Assembly: GCA_022829145.1 (NCBI GenBank)
Contig: CM040763.1
Location: 1,620,842-1,684,841 of the forward strand
From: Albula goreensis
Lineage: Eukaryota > Chordata > Actinopteri > Albuliformes > Albulidae
DNA: 64,000 bases
Direction of reading: 5' to 3'
Within the stretch, counting starts at the first letter, position 1, and every line of letters begins with the position of its first letter. The position numbers and the translations under genes are program-made. The notes beneath the pieces are model-generated. The model had not been told where the DNA came from and searched no databases. It saw only the letters and a program-made list of their open reading frames with translations. This document shows positions 9,660-22,620 of this stretch, piece after piece.

Positions 9660-11840
9660 AAAGGATTTACCTTCATAACAATTAATAATTAAATATATAA
9701 TGCAATGGACATTCAATAAAAATGTGAGATACTATTGTAAATTTGACTTTAATTTAGTTACTTTAGCACACACACACACACACGCACGCACGCACGCACA
9801 GACACACACAACCTTTGCCCTCTGGAATTGGAACCATATCTTGCGTAATTTTATAATTTATTAAATTTCTTAAACCCTTAATAGCATTAAAATAGATAAC
9901 CTGTCTGTGTAAAGTATAAAATGTCGCTTTTGTGTATTTTTAAATTTTCGTTTAAACGCTCCGTACAGTTTGTTTGGTCGTGGTGTTGCTGGTTAAAATC
10001 TTATACGGCCACTGCTTTGAATTGGCGAATGAGCTTCCAGGTTATATTCAGGTGTCTGCTTCGCGCACCTGTGAGGACTTCCACGTCATTATCCCTCTTC
10101 ATTTGAAACTGCTGCAGGAGCAAACCGCAATGTCAGCTGACGGTAATACCATGAATAATTGTTTGTTTCTTCGAACCTTCATAATTCTGTTGTTATTCTG
10201 GAACTAAATTGATTTTAATAACCAGTAGCGATGACTATACCAATACTCTGTAGACGATACAGCTATTAAAATTCAGATTCCACCTGACAGAGGAAGGGGC
10301 TTCCATTTGTGTTCACTGTGTTCTTGTTTAGTGACCTACAGGATACATGCGGTAAAGACACAAGGTCTCCACTGTCATAAAGCTAAATTCCATCAACATA
10401 AACTCAGAACCAAGAAATTATGACAGTTTTGTGTTATGAACATACTCCAAACAATTTGGCATAATTCTCACCTACATTATTTTCTCAGATTATGCTGTCA
10501 TTCGAATTCTTGGTATTTGTTTTCCTATCCTCGTGTGTGCTCATACCCCTTTCCCCCCGCGTGTTCTAAGTTTGTGAATTACATTTGTGAGCGACAACAG
10601 ATGAGAGAACGGTTTTTCCCCATTTTTCATCTTTGGGAATGTTTCTCATGCCGTAGAATCCTCGACCAGTCATGGGTCACTCAGCTTCAGGGGCTTTCGG
10701 GGGTGAAGCTGAGGGTATTCGCTTAACTGATCAGTCTTCTTACTCAGCCAAATTGCAGGTTCCAAATTGCAAATCTCCAGGCAGCGATCCGGCTCCGCTA
10801 CTTTCCCGAAACGGCCCAAATAAATCACCCAGCACCTCTGCGCGTGGGCACGTCCACATGACACGCAAGTCAGCCCAATTTGAGAAAACCGAGAGCATTT
10901 GATACAATCTTTATATTACATTTTCTCTCATTAAAAAAAGGAAATGAGAACATATTTAAATTCTGCTTGGCCATTGATGGAGAGCATTTCAATTCACTCT
11001 CTTATAATGCGCTTCAGTTTCTGGTGAGCACAGAGAAGATACAGATAGACAGTGACTCAATGCAAACACATGCTCGGGTTTTGAGGTGGGAGACGTTTTT
11101 CACAAAAGTTTTTTTTCTGCTTTCCCCCGAAACATATATGTTGATCACCACTGTTAGTAATGTTATAGTTCAATACTCCAGTCTCTGCCCCAGAAGTCTA
11201 GTATGTACTGTATCATGGCCCATTAAATTTAGCCACCATGGTTTTTGCTAATCTTATCTTTGCTTTAGTACAAACTGAACCCAAGAAGACAGCCTGTGCT
11301 ATATTGTGTAGGTTTTCAGAGTGCCTTTGTTGAAGTTACAGCAATAACATGTTGGATTACACCATGGTCATGAAGACTGGCCTCTCTTTAATGAACTGCA
11401 GGCTGTTATAGTATGTGTTGTGCGTCTGAAATGGCTGTAGATATGACCTCTCCGACAGGCTGGAAGACTCACAGAAAATACAACTCTCACCCTATAGCGT
11501 TTATACAGGAAAACGAGTCACTCCTCAGTACAGACATTCCCAAGGACATGCTCAAGGAGAAAGAGCATTCTGTAATCAACGCTGTCCGATGCATATCAAA
11601 CACAGGGTCCGTGGGCCATGGCCTGGTGCGGGTTATGATCGGATAGTTTGCACTCGGATTAGATTCAATCTCATGCCTGTCGTATTTACACACCCAGGGG
11701 TGGGAGATGCCGTCATGAGGGGACGGTGTGTGCACAGGATTTTATTTGTCCCGATTGCTCTGGATCAGTCAGGATATACGCTGTCTACTCCAGAGCTGAT
11801 TAATTCACAGAGTAGGCCGGGGTGAATGTCTCCAAAGTGG
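9660..11840. other. Upstream flank of avpr1a; a CA/GCAC microsatellite and otherwise nothing recognised
   Basis: A (CA)n/(CGCA)n microsatellite occupies about 9766-9810. The rest holds only short open frames with no domain resemblance. Regulatory elements for avpr1a may lie here but none is evident by motif. Confidence 0.45.
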
Positions 11841-12200
11841 TCAGTCTTTAGCTGTCATCCAATGAGAGGAGAGTGGAGTTTCAGTCTTTAGCTGTCGTCC
11901 AATGAGGGGAGAGTGTAGTTTCAGTCTTTAGCTGTCGTCCAATGAGGGGAGAGTGTAGTTTCAGTCTTTAGCTGTCATCCAATGAGAGGAGAGTGGAGTT
12001 TCAGTCTTTAGCTGTCGTCCAATGAGGGGAGAGTGTAGTTTCAGTCTTTAGCTGTCATCCAATGAGAGGAGAGTGGAGTTTCAGTCTTTAGCTGTCGTCC
12101 AATGAGGGGAGAGTGTAGTTTCAGTCTTTAGCTGTCATCCAATGAGAGGAGAGTGGAGTTTCAGTCTTTAGCTGTCGTCCAATGAGGGGAGAGTGGAGTT
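11841..12200. repeat. 40-bp tandem array, 9 exact-length units, CCAAT box in each
   Basis: Units start at 11841, 11881, 11921 and so on with no length change. Two variants exist: A has GTCATCCAATGAGAGGAGAG and B has GTCGTCCAATGAGGGGAGAG. The order is A B B A B A B A B-like, so an 80-bp AB dimer is repeated. Each unit has CCAATGA, which fits the NF-Y consensus CCAATSR. Confidence 0.95.
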
Positions 12201-13256
12201 TCATTCAACTAAAAATGGGTGGAGCTAGATGTATGTCCATGTTGAGAGAAATGTTTTTCTGGATTGGTGGAGACAAATGAACAGCTGAGTGTAGCCCCAC
12301 CCTAATTGGGACTCACAAAACCTTGTTTCAGCCGTCACTACTCCTCCTTTTTTGCTTAAGTGTTACCAGCGAAAAACTTGCTTTTCTTTCCTGTTTCGCT
12401 CAACTCAAACAATTCACAACATGAAGATAATTTCTGCAGATGCCAGAAAAGTAGAGGGTTGTTATTTCTGCTGAATGACGGAGGATGCCTTCGCTAAAGC
12501 ACCTAAACCGATGGCATCGTTCCAACCACTTTGCGCTGAATTTGTCACAGATATGTTTCCACCCGCGTAATGCTGGCTTTGGTGCCGGATCCTCCTCAGA
12601 GCTGCTTTTTCAGGGTTTTATTCTCATATTTTCACCTCTTTTCACACCAGTGCAGCCAGTCGTGACCAGTTTTCTGCATGCTGTAGACATACTCTCAGGA
12701 TGATGCAGTAGCTCTGTGTTTTTGTGCATTATCTGCGCAGAAAGAGAAATATGCTCCATGGAAGCCCTGATATTTTCATCATCATGTTTATGATGTTTGA
12801 CATATTGGTAACATTAATGTCACATACCATTACTCCATATTCTATCATATAATGTCACATACCATTACTCCAGACACATTTCTATATTTGGGAATTTGTC
12901 CAGACGGAATAGTAAAGTGAAACTGTCTTCTAGAGGAAATGCAGTTCATGGTACATAAGAAATGAGAAATGTATTTTTGTGTGTCATACCTCCTATATGC
13001 TGAAAGTTTTGAAATGGCTGGAAGGTTTTTTTTCTTCAGTGTTTTCAGATTGCAGCTCTTGCCAACATGGTTTAAATGTTTTTTTTTTTTTTATTATGTT
13101 TTGTAATGTTTTGTTGATAAAGTTGTAAAATGCAGTTCTGAAATGCATAAACTGTATGATATAAACTGGTACTGTGTGATCAGGATACAAACACTAGCCT
13201 CTGACGCATGACACAGGTGGAGGAGGTTTGACACAAGTAGGACACCGTACATTGGC
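12201..13256. other. Intergenic, nothing recognised
   Basis: AT-rich sequence with a small internal duplication around ATGTCACATACCATTACTCC (12820-12870). No exon or known element recognised. Confidence 0.4.
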
Positions 13257-13339
13257 TGTGTAAATGACCGTAAAGAATGTACAAATTTAATTTGCTTTGG
13301 ATAAGAGCACCTGCCAAATGGTCACAAATGTAGTGTAAT
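13257..13339 (-). mobile_element. Fragment of a common fish interspersed repeat
   Basis: The plus strand GCTTTGGATAAGAGCACCTG is the reverse complement of the CAGACGCTCTTATCCAAAGC core that recurs at 20.2, 46.8, 48.6 and 59.6 kb in this window. Only the core and a short tail are present. Confidence 0.6.
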
Positions 13340-15080
13340 GGAAAACGCCCCCACACCTCCAGGTCTTGTGGTAGTGGGACCCTTGGGCACAAATGTAGAG
13401 GAAAGCAACCCCCCTTCCAGCCCTGAGACCTTCCTCTCACAGTGGGGTGGTCTGACCTTTTACAGCTACTCATTACTCTGCATTCCAAATCCCCCCACCC
13501 ACCGTGTTCCCAAAGCCCCCCACATCCAGTCCTGAACAGCTTCACCCCCCCTCCCAGACTGTACCCCCAGTTCGGCACGACCCAGTCTGGCCGTGCCCGG
13601 CCCCCGTCAGACATCTTATTGTCAATAGTTCAGAGACAATTCTTTGTTTACTGTGGTTTGTGCAGTGGAGGAGGGCACAAGTTTGTTTTCAAAGCAACAA
13701 ACAACCCAACCCCCCAAACCAATAATTAAATGAATATAATGTGGTTGCAATTTGGGGTTCTTTGGGGTCCATGCACTTGCTGTTGCTTGCATACAGTCAA
13801 ATGTCTCACCACTGAATAGTGTGTCTGCCAGGCAGTTGCGCTGCGGTGCTCAGCATGGCGGGACAGCGGAGGCACTGAGTTTACAGCCAGAATCCCAGTG
13901 GAAATAAGATGGAAGACTCCAGTGCTTCGCTGAACTCTCTGCTCCCTGTCGCTGCGCCTAAGTCTCCGCTGCAAAAAGGACTGCGACTGTTGATGACTGT
14001 CGCAGCAGGGGCAAACACAAAACCCGAAAACTGCATGAAAAAACCAAAACAAACAGTGAAATGGTGGAGACATCAGCTAAATGTTGAAAACAGATAAGTG
14101 ATAAAATATTTATTTTTGGCTGAAATTTTCAGTTCTGGGATAAGATTTAAAATAGTTCATTGTGTTTTTGGAATAAAAAAACCTTTTTGTAAAAACACCA
14201 CAACTGTAGGAAAATTGCATATTTTTGTTAATGTTTTTTTAGCACCACAGAGCCAGAAGTGTTTTGTCTGCTTGTCTGCCATCCTCCCCAAAGTCACAGC
14301 TTGTCTGTTTGCACCAATACTTTTGCACTCCTGACATTTTGCAACCTTTCTGAGGTCTGGCTCGCGCTTCGCAGAGGCCCGGCTGTCCGTCGTCTGCGTC
14401 GCATTTCCACATACCGCTGATCAAACTCGCGGCTGACTGAAGAACAGATCAGGCTACATTATAAAGAGAGAAAACTGCAGAGAGGTGGAGCAGTAGCTGG
14501 GCGATGTGATTATCGATCTCTGTGGAGCCGCACGGGGTGCGTAATGATCTCTGGGCGAAAATGGGAGGAACGCACATTTGGTATTCCTCAAGGACGCGTT
14601 CTCAAACAGCCGGTAATTTTATGATTGAGTCATGGGAGAGACTGAAGGGGATTTTATCTCAAGGTCCTGCTCAACGCTCTAAGTGCAGGGACTGGCTGAG
14701 TTAGGAGGAAGCCCATTAGAGTCACTATTAAAGTCATTTATATGTACATTAATGCTGCAAGCTGCAGTCATTATGTGGAAGTATGAAGGCATTCCAGACA
14801 TGTGCCAAAAACACCGTCAGGTAGTAGCGCAGTATGTCCATTTTTTCACCCTCACTTTGAGAAAGAATTAATTTAAGCATTTATCACACTAAATTTCAAT
14901 CTATTTGATGGAACGAAACAGGTGCTGTGTTGAACGTCCGGTTACAGAGCATGGTTTCTATGGCAGCAGATGGGTGATTGTGATTGCGTGGTGCTGACTC
15001 TTTTTTTGTTTTTGTGACCAAATTTTTGCTCTTTATTCAAATACATGAGTAAAGAATTAAACCGTGGCAAACCACATCAG
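13340..15080. other. Intergenic, nothing recognised
   Basis: Includes a C-rich stretch (13480-13600). Open frames on both strands are short, overlap each other and lack any domain. Confidence 0.4.
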
Positions 15081-15973
15081 GTAAGGGTAGAGTATAAGGG
15101 GAGTGTATAAGGGGTAGTGTATAAGGGCAGTGTATAAGGGGTAGTGTATAAGGGTAGTGTATAAGGGGCAGTGTATAAGGGGTAGTGTATAAGGGCAGTG
15201 TATAAGGGGAGTGTATAAGGGCAGAGTATAAGGGGAGTGTATAAGGGGCAGTGTATAAGGGGTAGTGTATAAGGGGTAGTGTATAAGGGCAGTGTATAAG
15301 GGGAGTGTATAAGGCAGAGTATAAGGGCAGTGTATAAGGGGCAGTGTATAGGGGTAGTGTATAAGGCAGTGTATAAGGGGAGTGTATAAGGGTAGTGTAT
15401 AAGGGCAGTGTATAAGGGGAGTGTATAAGGGCAGAGTATAAGGGGAGTGTATAAGGGTAGTGTATAAGGGCAGTGTATAAGGGCAGTGTATAAGGGGAGT
15501 GTATAAGGGCAGAGTATAAGGGCAGAGTATAAGGGGAGTGTATAAGGGGCAGTCTATGAGGGCAGTCTATGAGGGCAGTCTATAAGGGGAGTGTATAAGG
15601 GGAGTGTATTAGGGCAGTGTATTAGGGCAGTGTATAAGGGCAGTGTATAAGGGCAGAGTCTAAGGGGAGTGTATAAGGGGTTGTGTATAAGGGCAGTGTA
15701 TAAGGGGTTGTGTATAAGGGCAGTGTATAAGGGGTAGTGTATAAGGGCAGAGTATAAGGGGGAGTGTATAAGGGGCAGTGTATAAGGGGCAGTGTATAAG
15801 GGGAGTGTATAAGGGGAGTGTATTAGGGCAGTGTATAAGGGCAGTGTATAAGGGGAGTATTAGGGTAGTGTATAAGGGGAGTGTATAAGGGCAGTGTATA
15901 AGGGCAGTGTATAAGGGGTAGTGTATAAGGGCAGTGTATAAGGGCAGAGTCTAAGGGGAGTGTATAAGGGGAG
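15081..15973. repeat. Roughly 16-bp GTGTATAAGGGG(C/T)A minisatellite, about 55 units
   Basis: The unit is AGTGTATAAGGG followed by a variable G/CA/TA tail, so unit length shifts between about 14 and 17 bp. Variants include GTCTATGAGGGC and GTGTATTAGGGC in small clusters. The region has no coding signal. Unit-length variation suggests slippage rather than unequal exchange alone. Confidence 0.95.
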
Positions 15974-17446
15974 CTGTAGTAAAATGTTTACCATCTTCAA
16001 TGCACCCTAGGCCATGAAGTCGCCTAGATTCAGCAAAACTATTTTTTTTTTGTTGCTCATCCTTCAGTTCATGGCTGTCCTGATTTGTCTTGAAGTCTTT
16101 TCTTTCTTTTCTTTTCTTTGCTTGTTCAGTAATTTTCCCTTCATACAATCCAGTAGGGATTCCTCCAGAAACATTTTTCCAGTGCATGCTGAAAATATGT
16201 AAATGCATAAAAACGGGCTTCCCCGTAAAGATGTAGAAAAAGTTTAATGTTCAATTTATATGCAGAGCGAGCCTGGCACCACAGATTTACAGCTGGGAGA
16301 AGAAAATGTGTTTTATGGCAAGAGCTGAAAATGTGTGAACGAGCCCTCGGAGGCGGAGTTACCGTCCCTGTAAAAGTTTAGAGCCCCAGAGCTGGGCCTA
16401 ATGAGTTTCGTGGGGTGTAAGTGGCTTTATCGTCCGCCTCCTGCTTGTGTTTAAATGTCAGCAAGTATTGATCACAATGTGATAAACTGTTATGCAATGT
16501 GTGATACTCGGCATCCAGTCAGCCTCGTCCCAGACGCTGGACTCTGTCTGATAAACAGAGCGGAGTCTGGGCTCAGCCGTTTATTTCTTCTCTTTGCAGC
16601 CAAGATGTTGCGCTGTAAATTAAGAGAGCAACATCTTGGCTGCAAAGCGAGGAAGGACTTGGTAAGTGAAGGCGTGGGTAGCTGCCTACGCGTGCCATTT
16701 TTCTGTGTCTGTGTTGAGTTAGCTGCAGTGTGGGGCTCTCGTGCTGCCATGGACGGCCGTAGCATGTTCTGTGCGTTATGTCACAGCCGCTGTATTTCAC
16801 TGGCTTTTACACCCAACCAAGTGAGATCCATCATTCTCTGTCCTCTGCTACCTCATTTTCCCAGGCAGTGCTGGACTCAACTCAATCAAGTGCGCCATGT
16901 CATTTTAAGAACACATGGAATTCAATCAAAACAGATTTTAGCTTCATTATGGGCATGTGCTGTGCCAATTCAGAATGAAAAGGACACATTCTAAAAATTG
17001 TTTTATGTGTCTCCAGCAAAACACTACATACTCAATGAAACTTGTATGTTGCATATAAATTGTGCTTTGTTTGAATTGCATATGCTTTTCAGGAGACTGA
17101 TTGCATTCAGTTGAATCTTGTTGTTCCTTCTGTTTCAGCATGAATATTTCCTATGGCTGCAAAAATAATATAAATGTGTGCACTTTTGTATTCATACATC
17201 AGTGAGTCTGATGCATGATAAGTATTAAAAATAAGGGCAATGTGTGTAAAATTGTCCTTTAAATTTGGGACAGCAGGCCAACACCCAGAGCTTTGGTTTA
17301 GTGGAGAGCTAAATGTCACTGATGTCGGCTATGGTTGGGGGGTGGGGGGTTGTTAGGGCTGAAAAGTGCGCTGCAGTGTAAAATCTGCATGGTACTGAAC
17401 TCATTACACAATGACACTCCTTTGGATGTGAACTCTGTTTTTGTCC

Positions 17447-17448
<2 letters not shown>
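15974..17448. other. Intergenic, contains a perfect hairpin at 16592-16647
   Basis: No exon recognised. The hairpin is listed separately. Confidence 0.4.
16592..16647. other. Perfect inverted repeat: 20-bp arms, 16-nt loop
   Basis: The arm CTTTGCAGCCAAGATGTTGC (16592-16611) is matched exactly by its reverse complement at 16628-16647. The loop is 16612-16627. Pairing stops abruptly at both ends, unlike a typical miRNA precursor with a longer imperfect stem. It may be a recent inverted duplication or template-switch product; a small-RNA source is possible but not shown. Confidence 0.9.
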
Positions 17449-17533
<85 letters not shown>

Positions 17534-17562
17534 CAAAAGAGCAGCTCACAAAGTAACAACAA

Positions 17563-17595
<33 letters not shown>

Positions 17596-17605
17596 TAATA
17601 ATAAT
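17449..17605. repeat. (TA)n then (AAT)n microsatellites
   Basis: A near-pure TA run of about 78 bp (17449-17526) is followed, after a 34-bp gap, by AAT triplets (about 17561-17605). Confidence 0.95.
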
Positions 17606-19424
17606 CTGAAGGTGAAAATCACTGCCATGTCTTGAACTTTTGTGTTAATGTAACCATGGTGATGGCTGGCTTGGCATTATCTCTGTGCAGTGACAGTTTC
17701 ATTTGAAAAGCGTGTCTTTTCATGTGTTAATTTAGTCTTCAAAGCACACAACCCCCCCACCACACCTTACATGGAAATTCAATTGACTGGTTTATGGGTG
17801 TGATACAAGGGGCAGCTACATAATGTACTGAGTGTGGGTCCTTTAAGTGGGGATCTATAAAACTGTGGGTTATGTCATTTTTATGCCTTTGCTCAGAGCC
17901 TACTGCCCGCCCCACAGACAGAGCCAAGACACAAGCAAAGCAAACACAAGCGAACAGAACACAAGGGCCTCCACTGGGACTTTCTCTGTCTTTACACGTT
18001 ACGCAGTTTGTGTTCCATCGGTGTAATAAACACTCAGGAAAGGGGGACAGTTATTTAAATCCTCTTGTCTTTATGATTAACATTTTCAAAGGTCATGTTT
18101 GCTATGAAGGAACATGTCATTAGTTTCCAATGTATTCTTTCCCCTAGTGTTATGTCTTTTATGACCGACAAAATGAAAACAGGCAAGTACATTCAAAAGC
18201 AGAAGCGTGTGCTCACACGCACACCAGTTACAAGGTTTTTCACACAGTACAATGAAAGGCATTGATTTGATTATTGAATGGTGTGGGCTCTCCTTTGTGA
18301 GCATTTAAGAATGACAGTTAAATAGCCTTTGCAGGTTCACTAATTCCACAATCCAAAAACAATACTTTGCTCCCGTGCGCTCTCTGTTTATCTGACTTAA
18401 TTAAAAATATAACAAAGCCGGCTGATGCATTGATGAAGATTTAAAGAACTAAATACTTTCATACCAGCCTGGAAAATGGATGTAAAGATGGTGTAATTCT
18501 CTAAATCTTGATTATGCCATTGGCAAGTGGTTAAGGACAGGATGTGATTTCAGAACCCATGCACTAATTTAACTCCAGTCAGGGGCACCCTGGCAGAAAG
18601 CGGTGAGCTTGACTTTTAAGACAGGTGTGCAATGTTAGTTTACGACTTTTCTGCATCTTACATGTATATATATTCTTACTGACAATTCCCCATAAGCTAT
18701 AGATTTACAAATTATGATTAATGTGCTAAATAGTTTTAGTGTGCTAAAATATTTTAACACTCCATTTGACATGCCTGTACTTCAGAAGAAAGCATGCATA
18801 CAAACACAATTTTTTTTCTTTCAGGTTTTTATTTTCTTTCTGAAAGACTGAACTGCCATGACTTAAGAGTGAAGCAGTTTGATAAATTTGGATGTTTTTT
18901 AATGAGGGAATGCAACAGTTATTCATATTACTTTAACTGTTCAAAAAGAGTTTAATTTAAACATTCATAATGCTTGTTTTATCACTCACAATGGTGGGAA
19001 CATTCCTTTTGGCACAAAAGCAACATTGTAAGTATCCATCAAAGAACAGACAGTCTGTATCGCAGTGAAAGCTGTGCAGATGTAAAATCTGTGTTTTGGG
19101 GGAATACTTTCAGCTAATGTAAATGAGTAACCAGGCCAAACATAACAGAGGGCAACACCATAAGCTCAGCCAGTCTCCAGCTTACACGGTTCATCTCTGT
19201 CTCATTGATATTTGATAATTAATAGGATTTTGCTGCCTGCATTTAGGAAAATATATGAACCCTTAATCTTACATTAGAGTCAAAATAGACTGATTTCATG
19301 CCTCACGTAACGCCTCTGAGATGCCATTTCAGTGTGTGTTTGAACAGACATAGGGACGGAAAGGAAAGCAGCCTGATGGGAAAAAAAAGTTTATCCACAT
19401 AAATGAATGAAAGGATGTGACCTC
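17606..19424. other. Intergenic, AT-rich, nothing recognised
   Basis: No exon, RNA gene or clear repeat seen. Confidence 0.4.
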
Positions 19425-19636
19425 CCATGCCTTGGAATGAGCCGTAACACCTAAAGGGCCTTGCGACCAATCCGCTGGGTTGTGCTTACCGCTCAGACCA
19501 ATCAGAATGCTTCTGGTGCCTTGTGATGTACCATGCCTTGGAATGAGCCGTAACACCTAAAGGGCCTTGCGACCAATCCGCTGGGTTGTGCTTACCGCTC
19601 AGACCAATCAGAATGCTTCTGGTGCCTTGTGATGTA
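19425..19636. repeat. 106-bp tandem duplication with CCAAT boxes
   Basis: Two nearly identical head-to-tail copies (19425-19530 and 19531-19636) starting CCATGCCTTGGAATGAGCCG. A third partial piece (CCGCTGGGTTGTGCTTACCG) reappears at about 19762-19787. Each copy holds two CCAATC boxes, one of them CCAATCA. Confidence 0.92.
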
Positions 19637-20903
19637 CCTTGTGATGGTAGTAATGGTATGGGGTGTGATTCTATGGGAAACCGTCTGGAAGAAGAAGGTT
19701 TATTGTGTTTTAAGTGCTGTGTAAGTTACAGCATATCCTGATGTGTTGATGGGCAGGCTTCTCCGCTGGGTTGTGCTTACCGCTCAGAATCTGTGATACT
19801 CTTCACCCAGCCTTCATTACATTATGCAGATAATGTCCTTTCGACTACAAAGACGGTAAAAGATGAAAGAAATGAATTACCGCTTTCAACAACACAGTAA
19901 AATAATAATTATGAAATAAAGATGTAGCGTCATACGTTTTGGTGACCTGTGAAGGATCCCTACGGAGTTGTCTAAGCAGTTTAAATTCTTCGTTTGAAGT
20001 TGATGATAGGATCTTAAATTGATTGCTGTTAAAATCTGTTTCATCCCTCTCTCGCAATGTTTCTGAGGCTCAAATATCAACCAGAATGAGAAGAACACTT
20101 TCTGAACAAAGGGATGGACCTCCTCTCAGCCAGCTCCTTTTATTACACTGACTCCATTTATAGGTTTTAATGAAGAAAACCTTTTTCGGGAATACGAACC
20201 CTATTGTACTTTACATTTTAGACATTAAGGAGACGCTCTTATCCAGAACAAATTACACAGCTTAAGAATTCACACACTATCCACTTATGCAGCTGGATGT
20301 TTTCTGAGGCATTTTAGGTAAGGTGCATCGCTCAATGGTACGTCAGCAGTGCCCAGCTAAGGACTTGAACCTGCGACCTCTGACAAATTACAAGCCAAGT
20401 TCTCTTCGCATTATAGTGACTTTGTCAAAATCTACAAAATATTAAATTAGCTTTTCATGGTCACATGTATATTTTTTGATCCATCAATCCACAAACATTT
20501 TCATTATGCAAACACCACCATTAACAGTGCAGTGAAACACGCTGAGTAATCTACTTTCTGAAGTCAGTTAAATTGTTTTTTGATGGCAGACAGTAATGCA
20601 AAGCCACAGGGTGTCATGGGAACCTGTTAAAACCAGGACACGAGGGAAACTGTTCATTTGTCTCCATAAAATAAAATGAGCGTTCAATTGGGGGTTGCCA
20701 CATTGATGCTGGTTTCCTCCTGCACTCTGAAATCCCCCAGCACCGCTGGGGTTACCACTTTGAAGGCTAACTCCTCCCTTTCTGTGAGCTCTCCAAGTGC
20801 TATGAGCCCAAACTTCTTAACTCTACTAAACACAACAAGTTTTCCATCACTTTGGCACTGAGCACTCTCGTAACAGCGCCCACTCTTGTTTACTTCCTCT
20901 CCC
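19637..20903. other. Intergenic with one degenerate fish repeat
   Basis: About 20205-20410 carries a degenerate interspersed repeat (next entry). The remainder shows no gene signal. Confidence 0.4.
20205..20410 (+). mobile_element. Degenerate fish interspersed repeat
   Basis: GAGACGCTCTTATCCAGAAC followed by a spacer and GGACTTGAACCTGCGACCTC with TTACAAGCC is the standard order of parts in this family: a core block, then a tRNA-like reverse B box. Diverged and probably old. Confidence 0.6.
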
Positions 20904-21287
20904 TCATCCCCTTATGGGAACCTCGTCCCCTTAGGGGAACCTCATCCCCTTTTGGGAACCCCATCCCCTTATGGGAACCCCATCCCCTTTTGGGAACCTC
21001 ATCCCCTCATGGGAACCTCATCCCCTTATGGGAACCCCATCCCCTCATGGGAACCTCATCCCCTCATGGGAACCTCATCCCCTTCTGGGAACCTCATCCC
21101 CTTAGGGGAACCTCATCCCCTTTTGGGAACCTCATCCCCTTTTGGGAACCTCGTCCCCTTTTGGGAACCTCATCCCCTTTTGGGAACCTCGTCCCCTTTT
21201 GGGAACCTCGTCCCCTTATGGGAACCTCATGTCCCCTTATGGGAACCTCATCCCCGCATGGGAACCCCATCCCCTTAGGGGAACCCC
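20904..21287. repeat. 19-bp tandem array, about 20 units
   Basis: The unit CCCCTTNTGGGAACCTCAT alternates TTTT, TTATG, TCATG and TTAGG in the variable middle. Because no unit carries a stop, several frames stay open (up to 183 codons), but there is no gene context. Confidence 0.95.
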
Positions 21288-22278
21288 TCTACTCCAGATG
21301 TTCTGTCTCTGATGGAATGTCTGGGAAGCCTCTTATTGGTTACCTCAGATTTGTGAGGTGGATTTTGATTGGCTCAGAAAAGTTTGCTCACATCTGCATT
21401 TAATTAGGGAATTATCACTGGATAATTTTCCAGTTCAGAACAACTGCTTCAAATTGGAGTCCCACTCACACAAGGTCATGATTAGTCAAACGTGGTAACT
21501 GATTGTTGGTTCACTTGGTTCACTAGCACATGTCCTTGAACTTACCTGAAATCTTGTGGTGTTAAATCCACTATGGACATGCTAGTTTCAGGCTCAAGGT
21601 TGAGTGAGGGTATGCCTTAGCAAAGAGTGGATACCAACAGCAATGCAACTGTACTTTTCTCCCTAAGTTTAAATGTAACTTTGGGACTCTGTGGCTCCCC
21701 TTGGTCGTTGTAACCTTGCGGGGAGGTCAGGCGTGATGTCACACTATGATGGTGGTGATGGCGGTTTCGCTGACAGGAGGAGTGGTGCAGAAATAGCGCA
21801 GTCGAGAGGGCAAGGGGCGTGTGTACGATAATGCTGGAGGCACTCTCCAAATTGCACTTTGGCCCAATTAAATCGCTCCCACACTCACTGCTCCGATTAC
21901 TGTGTTCCATCACCGCTGTAACAGGCCCCGAGATGAAATTTTGGGGTTGCTTTTGGTGCGGTGGGCGTAGGGCTGCGCTGCTTTCACTGTGTCACCTCAC
22001 CTCACTCATCTGAGTGGACAGAAAATAATAACACATAACACATGTTTTAAAAAAATCCATGTGAAATGCTGATTTAAATTCAAAGAACTCCTGTTCATTC
22101 CAAAACCATATGCCTCACTATACCGCACTTGTACTCGTTTACAAAACATTTACACTTTATATAAAAAGGTTATGAACATAAAAGGTGATAAACAATTTGG
22201 CACAATTTAATGATTTTGTTTTTGATGGACTTTAAGTTAGGGTAGGCAAAGAGGGTTCTGTCTGAAGGCCCTCACACA
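21288..22278. other. Intergenic, nothing recognised
   Basis: No exon or known element recognised. Confidence 0.4.
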
Positions 22279-22620
22279 GTACTACAGGAGAGAGCTAGTG
22301 ACCATTTTACACCCTACAGGTCACACACAATACTACAGGAGAGAGCCAGTGACTATTTTACACCCTACAGGCCACACATAGTACTACAGGAGAGAGCCAG
22401 TGACTATTTTACACCCTACAGGCCACGCACAGTACTGCAGGAGAGAGCCAGTGACTATTTTACACCCTACAGACCACGCACAGTACTGCAGGAGAGAGCC
22501 AGTGACTATTTTACACCCTACAGGCCACACATAGTACTAAAGCAGAGAGCCAGTGCCTATTTTACACCCTACAGGCCACACATAGTACTACAGGAGAGAG
22601 CCAGTGACTACTTTACACCT
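22279..22620. repeat. 51-bp tandem array, about 6.7 units
   Basis: The unit contains GTACTACAGGAGAGAGCCAG, then TGACTATTTTACACCCTACA, then a short CA-rich link. Units differ by a few substitutions. Confidence 0.93.

Noticed and set aside
11841-12200. CRISPR-like array from regular spacing
   Set aside because: Whole 40-bp units repeat with no unique spacers, and the DNA is vertebrate. It is an ordinary minisatellite.
16592-16647. microRNA gene
   Set aside because: The stem is only 20 bp, perfectly paired, and ends abruptly; known precursors have longer imperfect stems. Kept as a hairpin only.
20852-21403. Proline-rich 183-codon open frame
   Set aside because: It is the 19-bp tandem array in translation, with overlapping frames equally open.
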